A stretch of 43,946 nucleotides of DNA from an uncultured Methylococcaceae bacterium (lineage in GTDB: Bacteria; Pseudomonadota; Gammaproteobacteria; Methylococcales; Methylomonadaceae), in assembly GCA_903863905.1 (NCBI GenBank), contig CAIPDT010000089.1:1-43946 (forward strand). Reading direction: 5' to 3'. The notes under the pieces are model-generated. The model searched no databases and was not told the origin of the DNA. It was given only the letters and a program-made list of their open reading frames with translations. The position numbers and the translations under genes were made by a program. Within the stretch, counting starts at the first letter, position 1. Every line of letters starts with the position of its first letter. Of this stretch, positions 1 to 8,756 are shown in pieces.

Positions 1-126
1 ATAAAATCAGTTTATTTTTTACTGTCTATCAGGGTGATTGATTACTTAAGTCACGTACCCATTCCAGCGGCTGTTATTGATGGCGGCATGGCCACAGTAT
101 GCCAACGTGGTTGAAAAGAAAGTTGC

Positions 127-378
127 TTAAATAGTTGCACTTAATTTAATGAGCAGCGCCGTAATAAGCGCTGTTTGCAGGACGCCGATACCGACTACCC
201 AGCGTATTAAATCCGCTTTTGTTTCTGCTAGTTTAACTTCATTTTTAAGTTCAGACTCACGCAAGCGTGCATCTAAGGATTGATTAGTAACCAGATTATC
301 TAATGGGTAATCATGTCTTGCTTGTTCTAGTGTAGTATTGATCGTGGTTTTTTGCAGCTTGGTGATAACTTCAGGCCT
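127..378 (-). pseudogene. Start-less tail of a DUF1640-like coiled-coil membrane protein
   Basis: Reading on the minus strand straight after the TonB receptor stop codon, and in the same frame, 83 sense codons stay open to a TAA at 127-129. The peptide has a charged helical stretch (RLRESELKNEVKLAETKA) followed by a membrane segment in KADLIRWVVGIGVLQTALI and a short tail. That arrangement is the C-terminal signature of DUF1640-like coiled-coil proteins of environmental proteobacteria; the family call is from memory. There is no ATG or GTG in frame, and the upstream boundary is a stop codon, so the N-terminal part appears lost. I infer a truncated remnant rather than a working gene. Bases 1-126 hold nothing I recognise. 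Confidence 0.6.
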
Positions 379-2682
379 TTAAAAATTAACCGTGATAGTT
401 CCGCGTACCATTCTAGGTTCAACAGGATGTTTCATCATGCCATAGTCTGCACTGGTCGAAGCTCCGGCTGGATATCGATAGTCATACGCATAGGCAATAT
501 CGTTGGCTGTTGAGCCAAAAATATTAAACACATCCAGTTCTAATTTAAAGCGTTTATGTTGATAACCCGAACTTAAATTAACAATACTGGTATCTCCCGC
601 CCAAAATGAACCTGAGTTATCCAAAGGCACTTCGCCAAAATGTCTTAAGCGCACTGAGCCAAACAAGCCATTGGGTGCAATCACTGTCGCCCCCGTCGTA
701 ATCACTCGACCCACAGAATTGGGAACATAATTGTTGGTTGCACCTAGGGGTGTTTGAGCAAAGCGGGCTGAGGTAAAAGCAAAATCAGCATCTAATATCA
801 ACCAATCAGTCGGTTTGTAATAGTTCGTAAACTCAACCCCATACCGATTTGATTCACCATTAATTTCAGTATTCCCTTGATCCCCTTTAAAGACCAATTC
901 TTGACTACTTTGTAACCACCAAAAGGCAATAGTGCTGTTTAGGTTTTTAATAACACTACTCCGTATACCGGTTTCAGCACCGCGTGAGGTAGCCATAGGA
1001 GAGATATGCCTAGAATTGGCATCTAAAGCACTCCCATTAGAAGGATCATACTGAAGGGTAGTCCCTCTAGCGTCATTTGAATGATAACCATAGCCGCCAT
1101 TTACAAAATATTCGGTATTATGCCAAGGTCCTAAAACTAACCCCACTTTAGGGCTAAACACCGCTTGACTAGACGTGCCTGAATTTCCGGCATTGGTTAA
1201 GGAGTTGATAGCTTGACCTGCTGTGCTTAATACCGTGACATCATTGTTAATAAAGTCACCTCTTAAACCAACGGTGGTGCGGACTTTATCGTGCCAATAA
1301 GTTTGATTTTTAAAATAGGCACCACCGGTGCTTTGACTGACATCATCATGACTGACAGTACTTAAATATTGTCTATTTTGAGTATGGTCTAAACCCACAT
1401 TCATAATACTGTCATGGCGAAATTGTATGCCATAAGTATTATCCATATCGACATTAAATAACTTGTTATAACGCGTGTGTTCGATGTTGCCACCGGTTTG
1501 AACACGCTTCTCAAATTGATGAATTTGATCGCCATTGATAGGGTTATCTAAATAACCGGTAAAATTAGAATACAGATCAACGTCTGAATACAATGCATAA
1601 AGGTTGGCGTCATTTTTCCAGCCGGTGCCTTTGTTCCATAGATGACTGGATAAACTATAGCGATTTGTTTTGCCGCCATCGCTAGGGTCCATGGTGCCAT
1701 AGAGACCTAGATCACCTTTATCAACCGATGTTTGGGCAATTTGATTGGTTGCCGTCCACGCATTATTGTAGGCTTTGGCATTAATAGACGTGCCCCAAGT
1801 ATCCTTATCGAGGCTGTAACGCAACATGCCATTAAATTTCTTTGAGCCTTCGGGTTGTTGCCAAACACCATTATAGAAATTAAACTCTCCTGCATAGAGC
1901 AAGTTACCTTGTCCTACTTTATTTGAGTTGGCAACTAAGGCTCTATAATAATCGAATTGCCCCGCCGTTAATTTTGCAATCCCTTGGGGTAACGTGTCCA
2001 TACTAAACATTTTAGAAAACCCTGCCGCAGAAAAATCACCCACTTCTGCATAATACGGACCTTTGCCATATTCGATGTTTTTAACCAATTCAGGAATGAC
2101 ACTATTCACATCCATATAACCTTGGCCGTGTGCATGAGTCGGCATATTCATAGGAATGCCATCGACATACGTCGTAAAATCGGTACCGTGGTCTAAGTTA
2201 AAGCCGCGTAAGAAATATTGATTTGCTTTGCCAGAGCCACTGTGTTGGGTCGCCAAGACGCCGGGAATGACTTCTAATACTTCACCACTTCTTGACAGTG
2301 GCCGATATTGAAACTGCGCTTGACTGACTTCACCTTGCGAGGCTGATGCGGTCACGCCAATTAAATTTTTAGAGCGAGCATCTTCAGTGACCACCATCTC
2401 GTTTAATTCTACCGTATCGGTCTTTTTACTTTTCTGACTGACCTTAGTGTTCTTGGGTGGTGTTTTTAAGTGTGGGTGTGTGGCTTCGATTGGTTTACTG
2501 TCTGTTTGATCAGGTGCTACGCTTAGTACTTTAGACGCGGCGGCTATTTCTTCGGCCTGTGTTATAGTGCTAAAGCCTGTCATCATAAAACTGGCAAAGA
2601 TAACTAAGCCGGCTTTGTGTAAATCGCGTGTTTGGCGCTTAAACGCGAAATGCTGTCCTGAGTTGATTGGGCGTGGGCTCAT
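379..2682 (-). CDS. TonB-dependent outer-membrane receptor
   Basis: At 767 residues this has the usual length for a ligand-gated beta-barrel that imports a substrate across the outer membrane using TonB energy. A hydrophobic N-terminal export segment lies around residues 24-43. A TonB-box-like stretch, VELNEMVVTE, sits near residue 91, and a plug domain follows with RSGEVLEVIPGVLATQHSGS and a YVDGIPMNMPTHAHGQGY region. The rest is barrel, ending in ITVNF with the terminal aromatic residue typical of outer-membrane proteins. The ATG start follows an AGGAAG ribosome site. The ligand cannot be read from the sequence; several histidines in the plug (PTHAHGQGY) could fit a metal or metal-complex substrate, but that is speculation. 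It is the last gene of a minus-strand cluster with a HupE-type protein, a 2OG-Fe oxygenase and a spermidine-synthase-like protein. A TATTATAAT element about 16 bp upstream of the start may give it its own promoter. Confidence 0.9.
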   Translation of the reverse strand: MSPRPINSGQHFAFKRQTRDLHKAGLVIFASFMMTGFSTITQAEEIAAASKVLSVAPDQTDSKPIEATHPHLKTPPKNTKVSQKSKKTDTVELNEMVVTEDARSKNLIGVTASASQGEVSQAQFQYRPLSRSGEVLEVIPGVLATQHSGSGKANQYFLRGFNLDHGTDFTTYVDGIPMNMPTHAHGQGYMDVNSVIPELVKNIEYGKGPYYAEVGDFSAAGFSKMFSMDTLPQGIAKLTAGQFDYYRALVANSNKVGQGNLLYAGEFNFYNGVWQQPEGSKKFNGMLRYSLDKDTWGTSINAKAYNNAWTATNQIAQTSVDKGDLGLYGTMDPSDGGKTNRYSLSSHLWNKGTGWKNDANLYALYSDVDLYSNFTGYLDNPINGDQIHQFEKRVQTGGNIEHTRYNKLFNVDMDNTYGIQFRHDSIMNVGLDHTQNRQYLSTVSHDDVSQSTGGAYFKNQTYWHDKVRTTVGLRGDFINNDVTVLSTAGQAINSLTNAGNSGTSSQAVFSPKVGLVLGPWHNTEYFVNGGYGYHSNDARGTTLQYDPSNGSALDANSRHISPMATSRGAETGIRSSVIKNLNSTIAFWWLQSSQELVFKGDQGNTEINGESNRYGVEFTNYYKPTDWLILDADFAFTSARFAQTPLGATNNYVPNSVGRVITTGATVIAPNGLFGSVRLRHFGEVPLDNSGSFWAGDTSIVNLSSGYQHKRFKLELDVFNIFGSTANDIAYAYDYRYPAGASTSADYGMMKHPVEPRMVRGTITVNF

Positions 2683-2756
2683 AGTATTATCTTCCTGATT
2701 ATAATAGGCGAGGTGCTTTAATCTGCAGCCATTTCAATGGGGACTGTCTCATAGAC

Positions 2757-5378
2757 TTACTGCTCTAAACCAGAAAGTTGACTATAGGCCTGTTCAGCTT
2801 CGGGGCGTTCGGGCTGTATTTGGGTCAGTTCCTTTAGCAAGGCAAGAGCGGCGGGTAAATCTGTTTGGCTAAGCATGGTCGCCATTCGTAGCAGTGGTTC
2901 GTAGGCAGGTCGAAACTCAGGACTCAAGCGTAGGACGGCGAGTAATGGCTCTTGGACTTGTGACAACATGTCTTGTACGTTCGCTGAAGGCCTTACTGCT
3001 CGTCCTGCTTCAATATAATGATTACGTGCTGTCCAATAATTGGCTAAGCGACGTGACCAGGTCATATCGGTTGTGGCATTAATCATCTCAGCAGGTTCGC
3101 TGGAAAATTCATGCAGCAAGGTGATCAATCGATCTCGTGGGAGTGATTCGGGTGCATAGGTAATACGCGGTGCGAGATAGGCAACGATGGGATGATTATC
3201 GGTATTGGCGGTTGCGTTGCCCGCGAAATGCGCTAATGCTTCTGGCCCCGCGACAAAACTCCCCAGCAAGGCGAAGTCATCTTCGATGCCAAAATCTGCC
3301 GGACTTTTGGGTAAGGCACTATTGGCTAAATGTTGACGTATCTTTTCAAGGTTAAAATCACCTTGGTTGCTTCGACCAATAAGGCCCAACACCGGTGTTT
3401 CCAAACTGTTGCTTGCCAAAATAGCTCTACCCTCAGGGAATACGGTGATAAAGGCTTGCACGATACTGCGCAAGGTGTCTAGGTCAAGTTGGTGTAAGGG
3501 CAGCCATTGACAAAATAAGCCCTCTGCCGCCAGATGGTTTTGCACCGCTTGAAAGTGTTCTACTGTGTAGAGTGCACCTGAGCCACTGCGAGCAGGATGA
3601 AAATTATCAGAAATGATGACGTCGTAGGCTTGTTGACTGGCACGAACATAGCGACGTGCGTCGGCCGCGATTAAATGCAGGCGTGGGTTGGTAACGCCAT
3701 CCGCAAATACCTGTTTAAAGTGTTGTGAGGCGTTTATCACTTCAGGTAACAGTTCTACCGCATCGACTTGTAAGGTTGGATCTTCAGCCGCAGAGAAGGC
3801 GGTCATGCCTGTGCCCAAGCCCAAGAATAAAACCCGTTGTGGCGCTGGGTGTAAGAATAAGGGCAGCAAAGCTTGACGGGCATCAACGAGCAAAGAGGAA
3901 GAACTGCCTTCTTGTTGGCGGTTGTTTATTCTAAGCCTTGCCACACCTTCGGCGTCTTCTACGACACTGACCGCGGCCATTACGCCTTCTTGGTAACTTA
4001 CAATATGTCCACCCTCAGGGATGTCTACAAAAGCAAGGGGTGGCGCCCAAATACTTAATGCCAAGGCAACCAAAGCGGGAGCTAATAATTTGGGTGTCAA
4101 CCAAGCACGGTGGCTGGTTAAGGTTAAATAACCAAGGGCGATTAATAACAGAGTTAATTTTGGCCCAAGTAGCGGCGTAATTAGCACGCCAAAAAGAAGC
4201 GGTGCGGCGGCGGCGCCTAAGGTATTAATACCCAGTGCGCGTCCAAAGCTAACACCTGTGACACTTGCAGAGGTGCTAAGGTGGTTAAACAAGGCGCCCA
4301 TGACGAGTGTGGGCAGTCCAAACGCGGCGATTGCCAAGGCCGCTTCGGCGCCAATGGCCGTGGTAACGCTGGCGCCTAAGTGTTCAAGTAAAACGCTTTT
4401 AAACGCTTCGGAAGCCCATAAGCTGGAGGTGCCGATTAAGCAAGCAGTGGCTAGTGCACAAAGGAGATTGTCGCCCCATCTTTCTGAATGGCCGTAACGG
4501 GTAAGGTGGCGTTGGTACAGTGCCGCACCCAGTGCGCTACCAATAAGATAGACAGCCAAGAGCATGGCGAAAGTATAGACGGTATCTTCGGCGACTTGAC
4601 TGAGTACCCGCACCACCAAAACTTCATAACCAATGCCTAACAAGCCGGTGATGGCCAAACGGAATAGGGCGCTACGGGGAGAGGCTGAAGGCGTCGGGGA
4701 GGGAGAATTTAATACGTTTGACTTTTTTGGAAGCACCGCCAGAGCTACAAAAGCGCATAGCACGTTAAGACTGATGCATAGGGTGGTGGTATCTTTTAGA
4801 CCAAGTTCAGGGATTAACCAAAACGCGGTGGCCAACACACCAAAGACTGCACCCAAGGTGTTGGCTGAGTAATGTCCGGCAAGGGAGCGTCCTTCGGCAC
4901 GCATTTGAGCAGTGACTCGTTCCATCGCAGGAAGCGTTGCCCCCATTGCAGCTGTGGCGGGTAACAGCAGTAGAAAAGTACCGCAAAAAGCCACCGTCCA
5001 TTGCCACGCAGAGCTCGGTTGCACGCCTATGAATTCGAGTGCCCAACGGTTGAAAGGGGACATGAGTAGAATTAATGCCAAGCCCCATAAGGCGATTGCT
5101 ATTTCACACGCCGCATACCAACGAACGGGTTGTGAACTGCGTTCAATCTTTGGCCCCATCAACAACGCACCCAAGGACAGTCCGCCAAAGAAAGCCGCCA
5201 CCACGGCTAAGACAGCGGCCGATTCATGACCCAGCCATAATGCACATTGTTGCGTCCAAACTATTTGATAACCTAGACCTGCAAAACCTGAAGCCACCAT
5301 TAAAAGTAAAGAGGCTCTGTGGTGCCAAGGGCCAACCGAGTTTATGGGCACGGAGGTAGAAATATGATTAATAGACAC
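2757..5378 (-). CDS. Polytopic membrane protein fused to a spermidine-synthase-like domain
   Basis: This 873-residue protein has two parts. Residues 1-450 contain many hydrophobic segments resembling the membrane half found in fused spermidine synthase-like proteins. Residues 500-700 form a Rossmann methyltransferase-like fold with the nucleotide-binding glycines in LFLGLGTGMTAFSA (about 517-530), an acidic residue in VDAVELLPEV (about 538-547), an AADARRYV stretch and a VIISDNFHPARSG catalytic-loop region. Known relatives are annotated as spermidine synthase or fused MFS/spermidine synthase, but their true substrates are largely unestablished. No SAM decarboxylase gene is present here, so polyamine synthesis is not implied. 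A final 100 residues look helical and repeat-like. The start is GTG without a clear ribosome site; a TATAAT lies only about 7 bp upstream, which would give an almost leaderless message or mean that the true start is further in. Confidence 0.8.
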   Translation of the reverse strand: MSINHISTSVPINSVGPWHHRASLLLMVASGFAGLGYQIVWTQQCALWLGHESAAVLAVVAAFFGGLSLGALLMGPKIERSSQPVRWYAACEIAIALWGLALILLMSPFNRWALEFIGVQPSSAWQWTVAFCGTFLLLLPATAAMGATLPAMERVTAQMRAEGRSLAGHYSANTLGAVFGVLATAFWLIPELGLKDTTTLCISLNVLCAFVALAVLPKKSNVLNSPSPTPSASPRSALFRLAITGLLGIGYEVLVVRVLSQVAEDTVYTFAMLLAVYLIGSALGAALYQRHLTRYGHSERWGDNLLCALATACLIGTSSLWASEAFKSVLLEHLGASVTTAIGAEAALAIAAFGLPTLVMGALFNHLSTSASVTGVSFGRALGINTLGAAAAPLLFGVLITPLLGPKLTLLLIALGYLTLTSHRAWLTPKLLAPALVALALSIWAPPLAFVDIPEGGHIVSYQEGVMAAVSVVEDAEGVARLRINNRQQEGSSSSLLVDARQALLPLFLHPAPQRVLFLGLGTGMTAFSAAEDPTLQVDAVELLPEVINASQHFKQVFADGVTNPRLHLIAADARRYVRASQQAYDVIISDNFHPARSGSGALYTVEHFQAVQNHLAAEGLFCQWLPLHQLDLDTLRSIVQAFITVFPEGRAILASNSLETPVLGLIGRSNQGDFNLEKIRQHLANSALPKSPADFGIEDDFALLGSFVAGPEALAHFAGNATANTDNHPIVAYLAPRITYAPESLPRDRLITLLHEFSSEPAEMINATTDMTWSRRLANYWTARNHYIEAGRAVRPSANVQDMLSQVQEPLLAVLRLSPEFRPAYEPLLRMATMLSQTDLPAALALLKELTQIQPERPEAEQAYSQLSGLEQ

Positions 5379-5450
5379 GTGCGTTATTATAAGTGGGTCG
5401 AGTTAAAGAATCCTGTCGCTGCTAAGAAAGGCACCAAAAGCTATCAAGTA

Positions 5451-6074
5451 TTAATTGCTAAACTTAATGGTGTAGCCCCAAGAGTTTAGCTGGGTCGGAA
5501 TTGCGTTCATGGCCAGTGTGATGCGCCGTTCTCCCTCATTGGGAGGGACTGCGTGCATCAGATAACTCGGAAACAGCACTAAGTCACCGGGTTTGGGTTC
5601 GGGACTGATCCATTTTTCTGCATTAAACGGGCCGGTGACCATGTCGGGATGGTCATTCTTAAAGCTATAATCCGTCCCACCCGGAGATTTCATAAAAACG
5701 GTGCGCGATGAAGTATGCGTTGGTGTTAAGTAGACTACCGCAGAAATGAAGCTATTAGCATGGTTATGCATGGCTTGATGACCGCCATTGTCCAGCAGAT
5801 TAACCCACATTTCTTTCAGCGACCAGCCCATGCGCTCACCAAACAACAGGGCACCAAATTCGCTTAAATGGGGCGTCACTAAATTGGCAACTTCGATAAG
5901 CAAGGGGCTGTCACCTGGGCTTAGCATGGCAGTATGTGAGAGGTTGGCAGAGGAGTTGTTGTCACGAACTGCCTGGGTACTGAAGTGCTCTACAAGACCC
6001 TTGACTAAATCGGTAGGTAGAGCGGAAGGCACCCGCATGAACGGTGTTGGGAAAATGCTGATGATTTCGCTCAT
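5451..6074 (-). CDS. TIGR02466-like 2OG-Fe(II) oxygenase
   Basis: The 207-residue protein matches the small putative 2-oxoglutarate/iron oxygenase family TIGR02466. Iron ligands are visible in HQAMHNHANSFISAVVYL (candidate histidines 103 and 105) and in SYLMHAVPPNEGERRITLAMN-like sequence (His174), followed by a nearby arginine (183 or 184) that would hold 2-oxoglutarate. A turn with PGDLVLFPS precedes the distal histidine, as in other members. The protein lacks a signal peptide and should be cytoplasmic. Its substrate is unknown; known relatives of this fold hydroxylate peptides or small molecules. It lies 41 bp after the HupE-type gene and 72 bp before the spermidine-synthase-like gene, in the same direction. 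A TATTATAAT sequence lies about 8 bp upstream of the ATG, so it may be transcribed separately. Confidence 0.82.
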   Translation of the reverse strand: MSEIISIFPTPFMRVPSALPTDLVKGLVEHFSTQAVRDNNSSANLSHTAMLSPGDSPLLIEVANLVTPHLSEFGALLFGERMGWSLKEMWVNLLDNGGHQAMHNHANSFISAVVYLTPTHTSSRTVFMKSPGGTDYSFKNDHPDMVTGPFNAEKWISPEPKPGDLVLFPSYLMHAVPPNEGERRITLAMNAIPTQLNSWGYTIKFSN

Positions 6075-6115
6075 ATCGAATTATTATAATAGAGTGTTCA
6101 ATAAAAAGTGGAGCG

Positions 6116-7066
6116 TTAGCCGAAGATGGCCATGATGCGCAACCAAGACCAATAGGCGGCTAACGAACCAATGACATAAAGCAATGGCGTGCGGGCCAGT
6201 AGGGTCTGAGGCCAACGTGAAGCCACTCGCCAAAGTAGCCATGCCGAAGTGACTGTCAGCAATTGACCGATCTCAACACCTACATTAAAGGTTAATAGCG
6301 CCGGTAGCAAGTGGTTTTCTGGCAGACCTATCTCTTTTAACGCGCCGGCAAAGCCTAAGCCATGTACCAGGCCAAACAAAAAGGCTAATAGAGCGGGCAA
6401 ACGGCGTGCCAGTGTTTGTTGTTGATGCAGGGCTTCTCCCGCGACCAGTACGATGGATAAGGCAATACTGGCTTCTACCGGTAAAGAACGCAATTCCAAC
6501 CAACCTAGAGCGCTACAGGCTAAGGTGACACTGTGTGCCGCGGTAAACGCGGTAATTGTCCATACTAATTTACGATTAAAGCCGACTAGAAATAACAGAC
6601 CTATCACGAATAACAAGTGGTCAACGCCAGTTAGGATATGCTCAACACCTAAATAAAGGTAGGCGGTGGCGATTTCTCCCAAGCCCCTTTGATCGTTGGC
6701 AGAACCGTATAAATGTACTTTTTGCTGACCTTTTGACAGCGTATAAACGCGGGTTTGTCCGTCCAGCCATAAAACCTTGATCATGGCTGCAGAGAAACCA
6801 TTGCCTAAACCTTCAATTGACAATGTACCGTTTAAACCAGCCTCGTCACAATGTAATAGATTGGTGTCGGTATGGCAACCTTCAGGCCAGACTAGCTTTA
6901 AAACATCACTGGGCGCACGTTTTTCACCGGCCATCCATTGCCATAGATATTCACCCTTGGTTAATTCACGCACTTGCATTTCGGCCATGCTCATCTCATG
7001 AGCACTCGATGTTGTACTGAGTAAGGTCAGGATGGTTAATAGCGCAATTCGTACTATTCGCCTCAT
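6116..7066 (-). CDS. HupE/UreJ-family membrane protein
   Basis: This 316-residue protein starts with a signal sequence (residues 1-22, ending SSAHE). A periplasmic domain of about 110 residues follows, with a CHTDTNLLHC segment that could form a disulfide, and then a membrane domain from about residue 135. The membrane part has the histidine/acid motifs of the HupE/UreJ_2 family: GVEHILTGVDHLLF (His143, Asp149, His150), FTAAHSV (His178), GEALHQQ (His214) and GLVHGLGFAGAL (His235). Classical HupE and UreJ proteins are linked to nickel delivery; the members with an N-terminal periplasmic domain are not functionally defined. The ATG overlaps the TGA of the upstream parvulin-like gene (ATGA), so the two are probably translationally coupled and their products may act together. 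Confidence 0.85.
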   Translation of the reverse strand: MRRIVRIALLTILTLLSTTSSAHEMSMAEMQVRELTKGEYLWQWMAGEKRAPSDVLKLVWPEGCHTDTNLLHCDEAGLNGTLSIEGLGNGFSAAMIKVLWLDGQTRVYTLSKGQQKVHLYGSANDQRGLGEIATAYLYLGVEHILTGVDHLLFVIGLLFLVGFNRKLVWTITAFTAAHSVTLACSALGWLELRSLPVEASIALSIVLVAGEALHQQQTLARRLPALLAFLFGLVHGLGFAGALKEIGLPENHLLPALLTFNVGVEIGQLLTVTSAWLLWRVASRWPQTLLARTPLLYVIGSLAAYWSWLRIMAIFG

Positions 7067-7929
7067 GGTTTTACAATCTCAAGTTTGATTGTGTATTTCT
7101 TAGCTAGAAGCTTCACGGCAGCACTACGCTGTTCAGCTAAGGTTGCGTCATTCCAGTCTTGGAAAACCACACCCCGAAGATTATCATATTCGGCGGGTTT
7201 AGGTTGGGTGATGACATCCAGTTTAATAGCTCTCCAGCCTTCTCGGGTTGAATAGGCACGCCATTCGGTAACCGGAACTGTATCGAGTGCTTTAGCAAAA
7301 TCTGCACCGTAGCTTTGTTCGAGTGTGGCTTTAGGACGAGCTTTGAAGACGCGTAAGTCGGCATTTGTGTCGCCAGCAGGCGTTGCCGAATTTAACGCAG
7401 TGACCAAGCTTCGTATTGTTGCTTCGGAGCTATCGCCGGCTATAACGGCTTCTTGAAAATCGTAACGAGCAGGTTCGTCGTATTTGGCGCGATGGTTTTC
7501 AAACCAGTCACGGAGTAATTTGTCGTCGTAAGGTGGAGTTTTTACGTTTGCGTCAATGACGCTTAAGGCCTTGAAAATAACTCGATTACGGATCATGTCG
7601 TCGCCCTTGTCGAGCTGTAGCGACAAGCCTTCTCGATAAAGGACTTCATTGTCTAGCCAGACGTTTTGCAACGCAGTGAGTTCTTTGTCGTCGGGTTTTC
7701 GACCGTAAGTCTGCAGAAACAATTCATCGGCTTCGTCATCAACTTCTTCAGTGATCACGATGGTATTAGGGTCTTCTTTTTGGCCGATTAGATAATGATC
7801 AATGGCAAAAAGCAAACCGCCTAAGATAATGAAGTGTAATAAGGGTTCACGCAACCAGTTTGGCCAAGCTGTACCGCGACTTGAAGCTGAGGAATCAGTG
7901 GGGAGGGACGTATTTAATTGTGTGGACAT
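7063..7929 (-). CDS. Membrane-anchored parvulin-like peptidyl-prolyl isomerase family protein
   Basis: The protein has one hydrophobic anchor in WLREPLLHFIILGGLLFAI, followed by an alpha-helical chaperone-like region (DDEADELFLQTYGRKPDDKE) and a C-terminal region arranged like a PpiC-type rotamase domain. The rotamase part is weakly conserved and I cannot confirm its catalytic residues, so it may serve as a chaperone only. Proteins starting with the same LREPLLHF anchor are often annotated as peptidyl-prolyl isomerases next to HupE/UreJ genes, from memory. I chose the ATG at 7929; an in-frame TTG at 7962 would add 11 residues. The stop overlaps the start of the HupE-type gene. The likely location is the inner membrane with a periplasmic domain, possibly assisting folding or metallation of the neighbouring exported proteins. 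Confidence 0.72.
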   Translation of the reverse strand: MSTQLNTSLPTDSSASSRGTAWPNWLREPLLHFIILGGLLFAIDHYLIGQKEDPNTIVITEEVDDEADELFLQTYGRKPDDKELTALQNVWLDNEVLYREGLSLQLDKGDDMIRNRVIFKALSVIDANVKTPPYDDKLLRDWFENHRAKYDEPARYDFQEAVIAGDSSEATIRSLVTALNSATPAGDTNADLRVFKARPKATLEQSYGADFAKALDTVPVTEWRAYSTREGWRAIKLDVITQPKPAEYDNLRGVVFQDWNDATLAEQRSAAVKLLAKKYTIKLEIVKP

Positions 7930-8025
7930 GGTAAATATTAAGAATAATAAACTGGAGCCCAAAAATGAGCTACTTCACTCCGATAAAAGTCTATTTGACC
8001 TTGTTATAGCACGGAGCACCAACAG

Positions 8026-8058
8026 AAAAAGCGCCACACGAAAACGTGCGGCGCTTTT
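8026..8058 (-). terminator. Hairpin terminator after the VPLPA-CTERM gene
   Basis: The arms GCGCCACACG (8031-8040) and CGTGCGGCGC (8045-8054) pair over 10 bp with one G-U wobble around an AAAA loop. A-rich sequence on one side gives a U run on the minus strand, and TTTT on the other gives one on the plus strand. It lies 41 bp after the VPLPA-CTERM stop, so it should end that transcript and separate the PHP/CTERM pair from the genes to the left. Confidence 0.82.
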
Positions 8059-8095
8059 CGACTAAAGGGTCAACTGCCCCCTATCATCTTTGCCT

Positions 8096-8710
8096 TTAGA
8101 CAGAAGCTTTTCCGCGACGTCTAACTGCACCAAACATTGCCAAACCAGTGCCAAATAACCATGCAGCAGCAGGTACAGGTACATTGCTAATGTTGTCAAA
8201 AGCAACGCCACTAACCCCAGCAGCAGTCAGGTTAAAAGACTGAGCAGTACCAGTGAAATTAAACGTAGTTTGCGTCCAGTTGTCATAAGTACCATTGGCG
8301 GCCAAGTCAAAGCTACCTAACTGAGTACCCGTGCCGTTAAGACCGGTCCAAGCAGTTACCGCGCCACTAACAGCAGTTGAACTTGAGTACCAAAGGGTCA
8401 GGTTGTTATCTACGCCAGACGCGACATTCATAAACGCTGTGTCGTGTGCGTAAGCAACACCGTCCAAAGTAGGAGCATTGCTGTAATAAGGGCCTAATGC
8501 ATCATTAGATAGACCTGAAACGCCTACGAAAGACACGCCTAGGTTAGCGCCACTAGTGCCATCAGCGGCTGTGCCACCGTTGTAGTAGTCGTTAACGTCG
8601 CCGTTGCTGAAATCCCATGTTTTTTCGAAATCTACCGTAAAAGCGCTAGACGCGAAAGCAGGAGAAGTTGCAGCGACCAAAGCCAATGCAAGTAGTTTTT
8701 TGTGTATCAT
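8096..8710 (-). CDS. Secreted protein with VPLPA/PEP-CTERM sorting signal
   Basis: The 204-residue product has a signal peptide (MIHKKLLALALVAATSPAFA) and a body rich in Asn, Thr, Ser and Gly that is probably beta-sandwich. A tripartite sorting signal ends it: VPVPAAAWLFGTGL, a short hydrophobic helix, then the basic tail RRRGKASV. This is the VPLPA variant of PEP-CTERM signals, which an exosortase recognises for envelope anchoring or surface display. No exosortase or EPS locus is in the window, so the enzyme must be elsewhere. The body has no residues suggesting an enzyme. It starts 46 bp after the PHP-domain gene and ends just before a strong terminator, so the two probably form one transcript and their products may meet at the cell surface. 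Confidence 0.85.
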   Translation of the reverse strand: MIHKKLLALALVAATSPAFASSAFTVDFEKTWDFSNGDVNDYYNGGTAADGTSGANLGVSFVGVSGLSNDALGPYYSNAPTLDGVAYAHDTAFMNVASGVDNNLTLWYSSSTAVSGAVTAWTGLNGTGTQLGSFDLAANGTYDNWTQTTFNFTGTAQSFNLTAAGVSGVAFDNISNVPVPAAAWLFGTGLAMFGAVRRRGKASV

Positions 8711-8756
8711 TTTATTTGCCTATTAATTAGGTTAATTATTGAAGTATTGTTCGCGC

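Noticed and set aside
55-114. Plus-strand reading VPIPAAVIDGGMATVCQRG near the window start, resembling a VPLPA sorting motif
   Set aside because: The hydrophobic helix and basic end do not follow as needed, and the next frame also stays open for a short stretch. It is more likely coincidence or too decayed to call.
4912-5229. 105-codon plus-strand frame inside the spermidine-synthase-like gene
   Set aside because: It is a reading of the opposite strand of a strongly hydrophobic coding sequence and has no independent support.
5788-6135. 115-codon plus-strand frame overlapping the 2OG-Fe oxygenase
   Set aside because: It reads antisense to the iron-binding motifs and crosses a gene junction; no start signal supports it.
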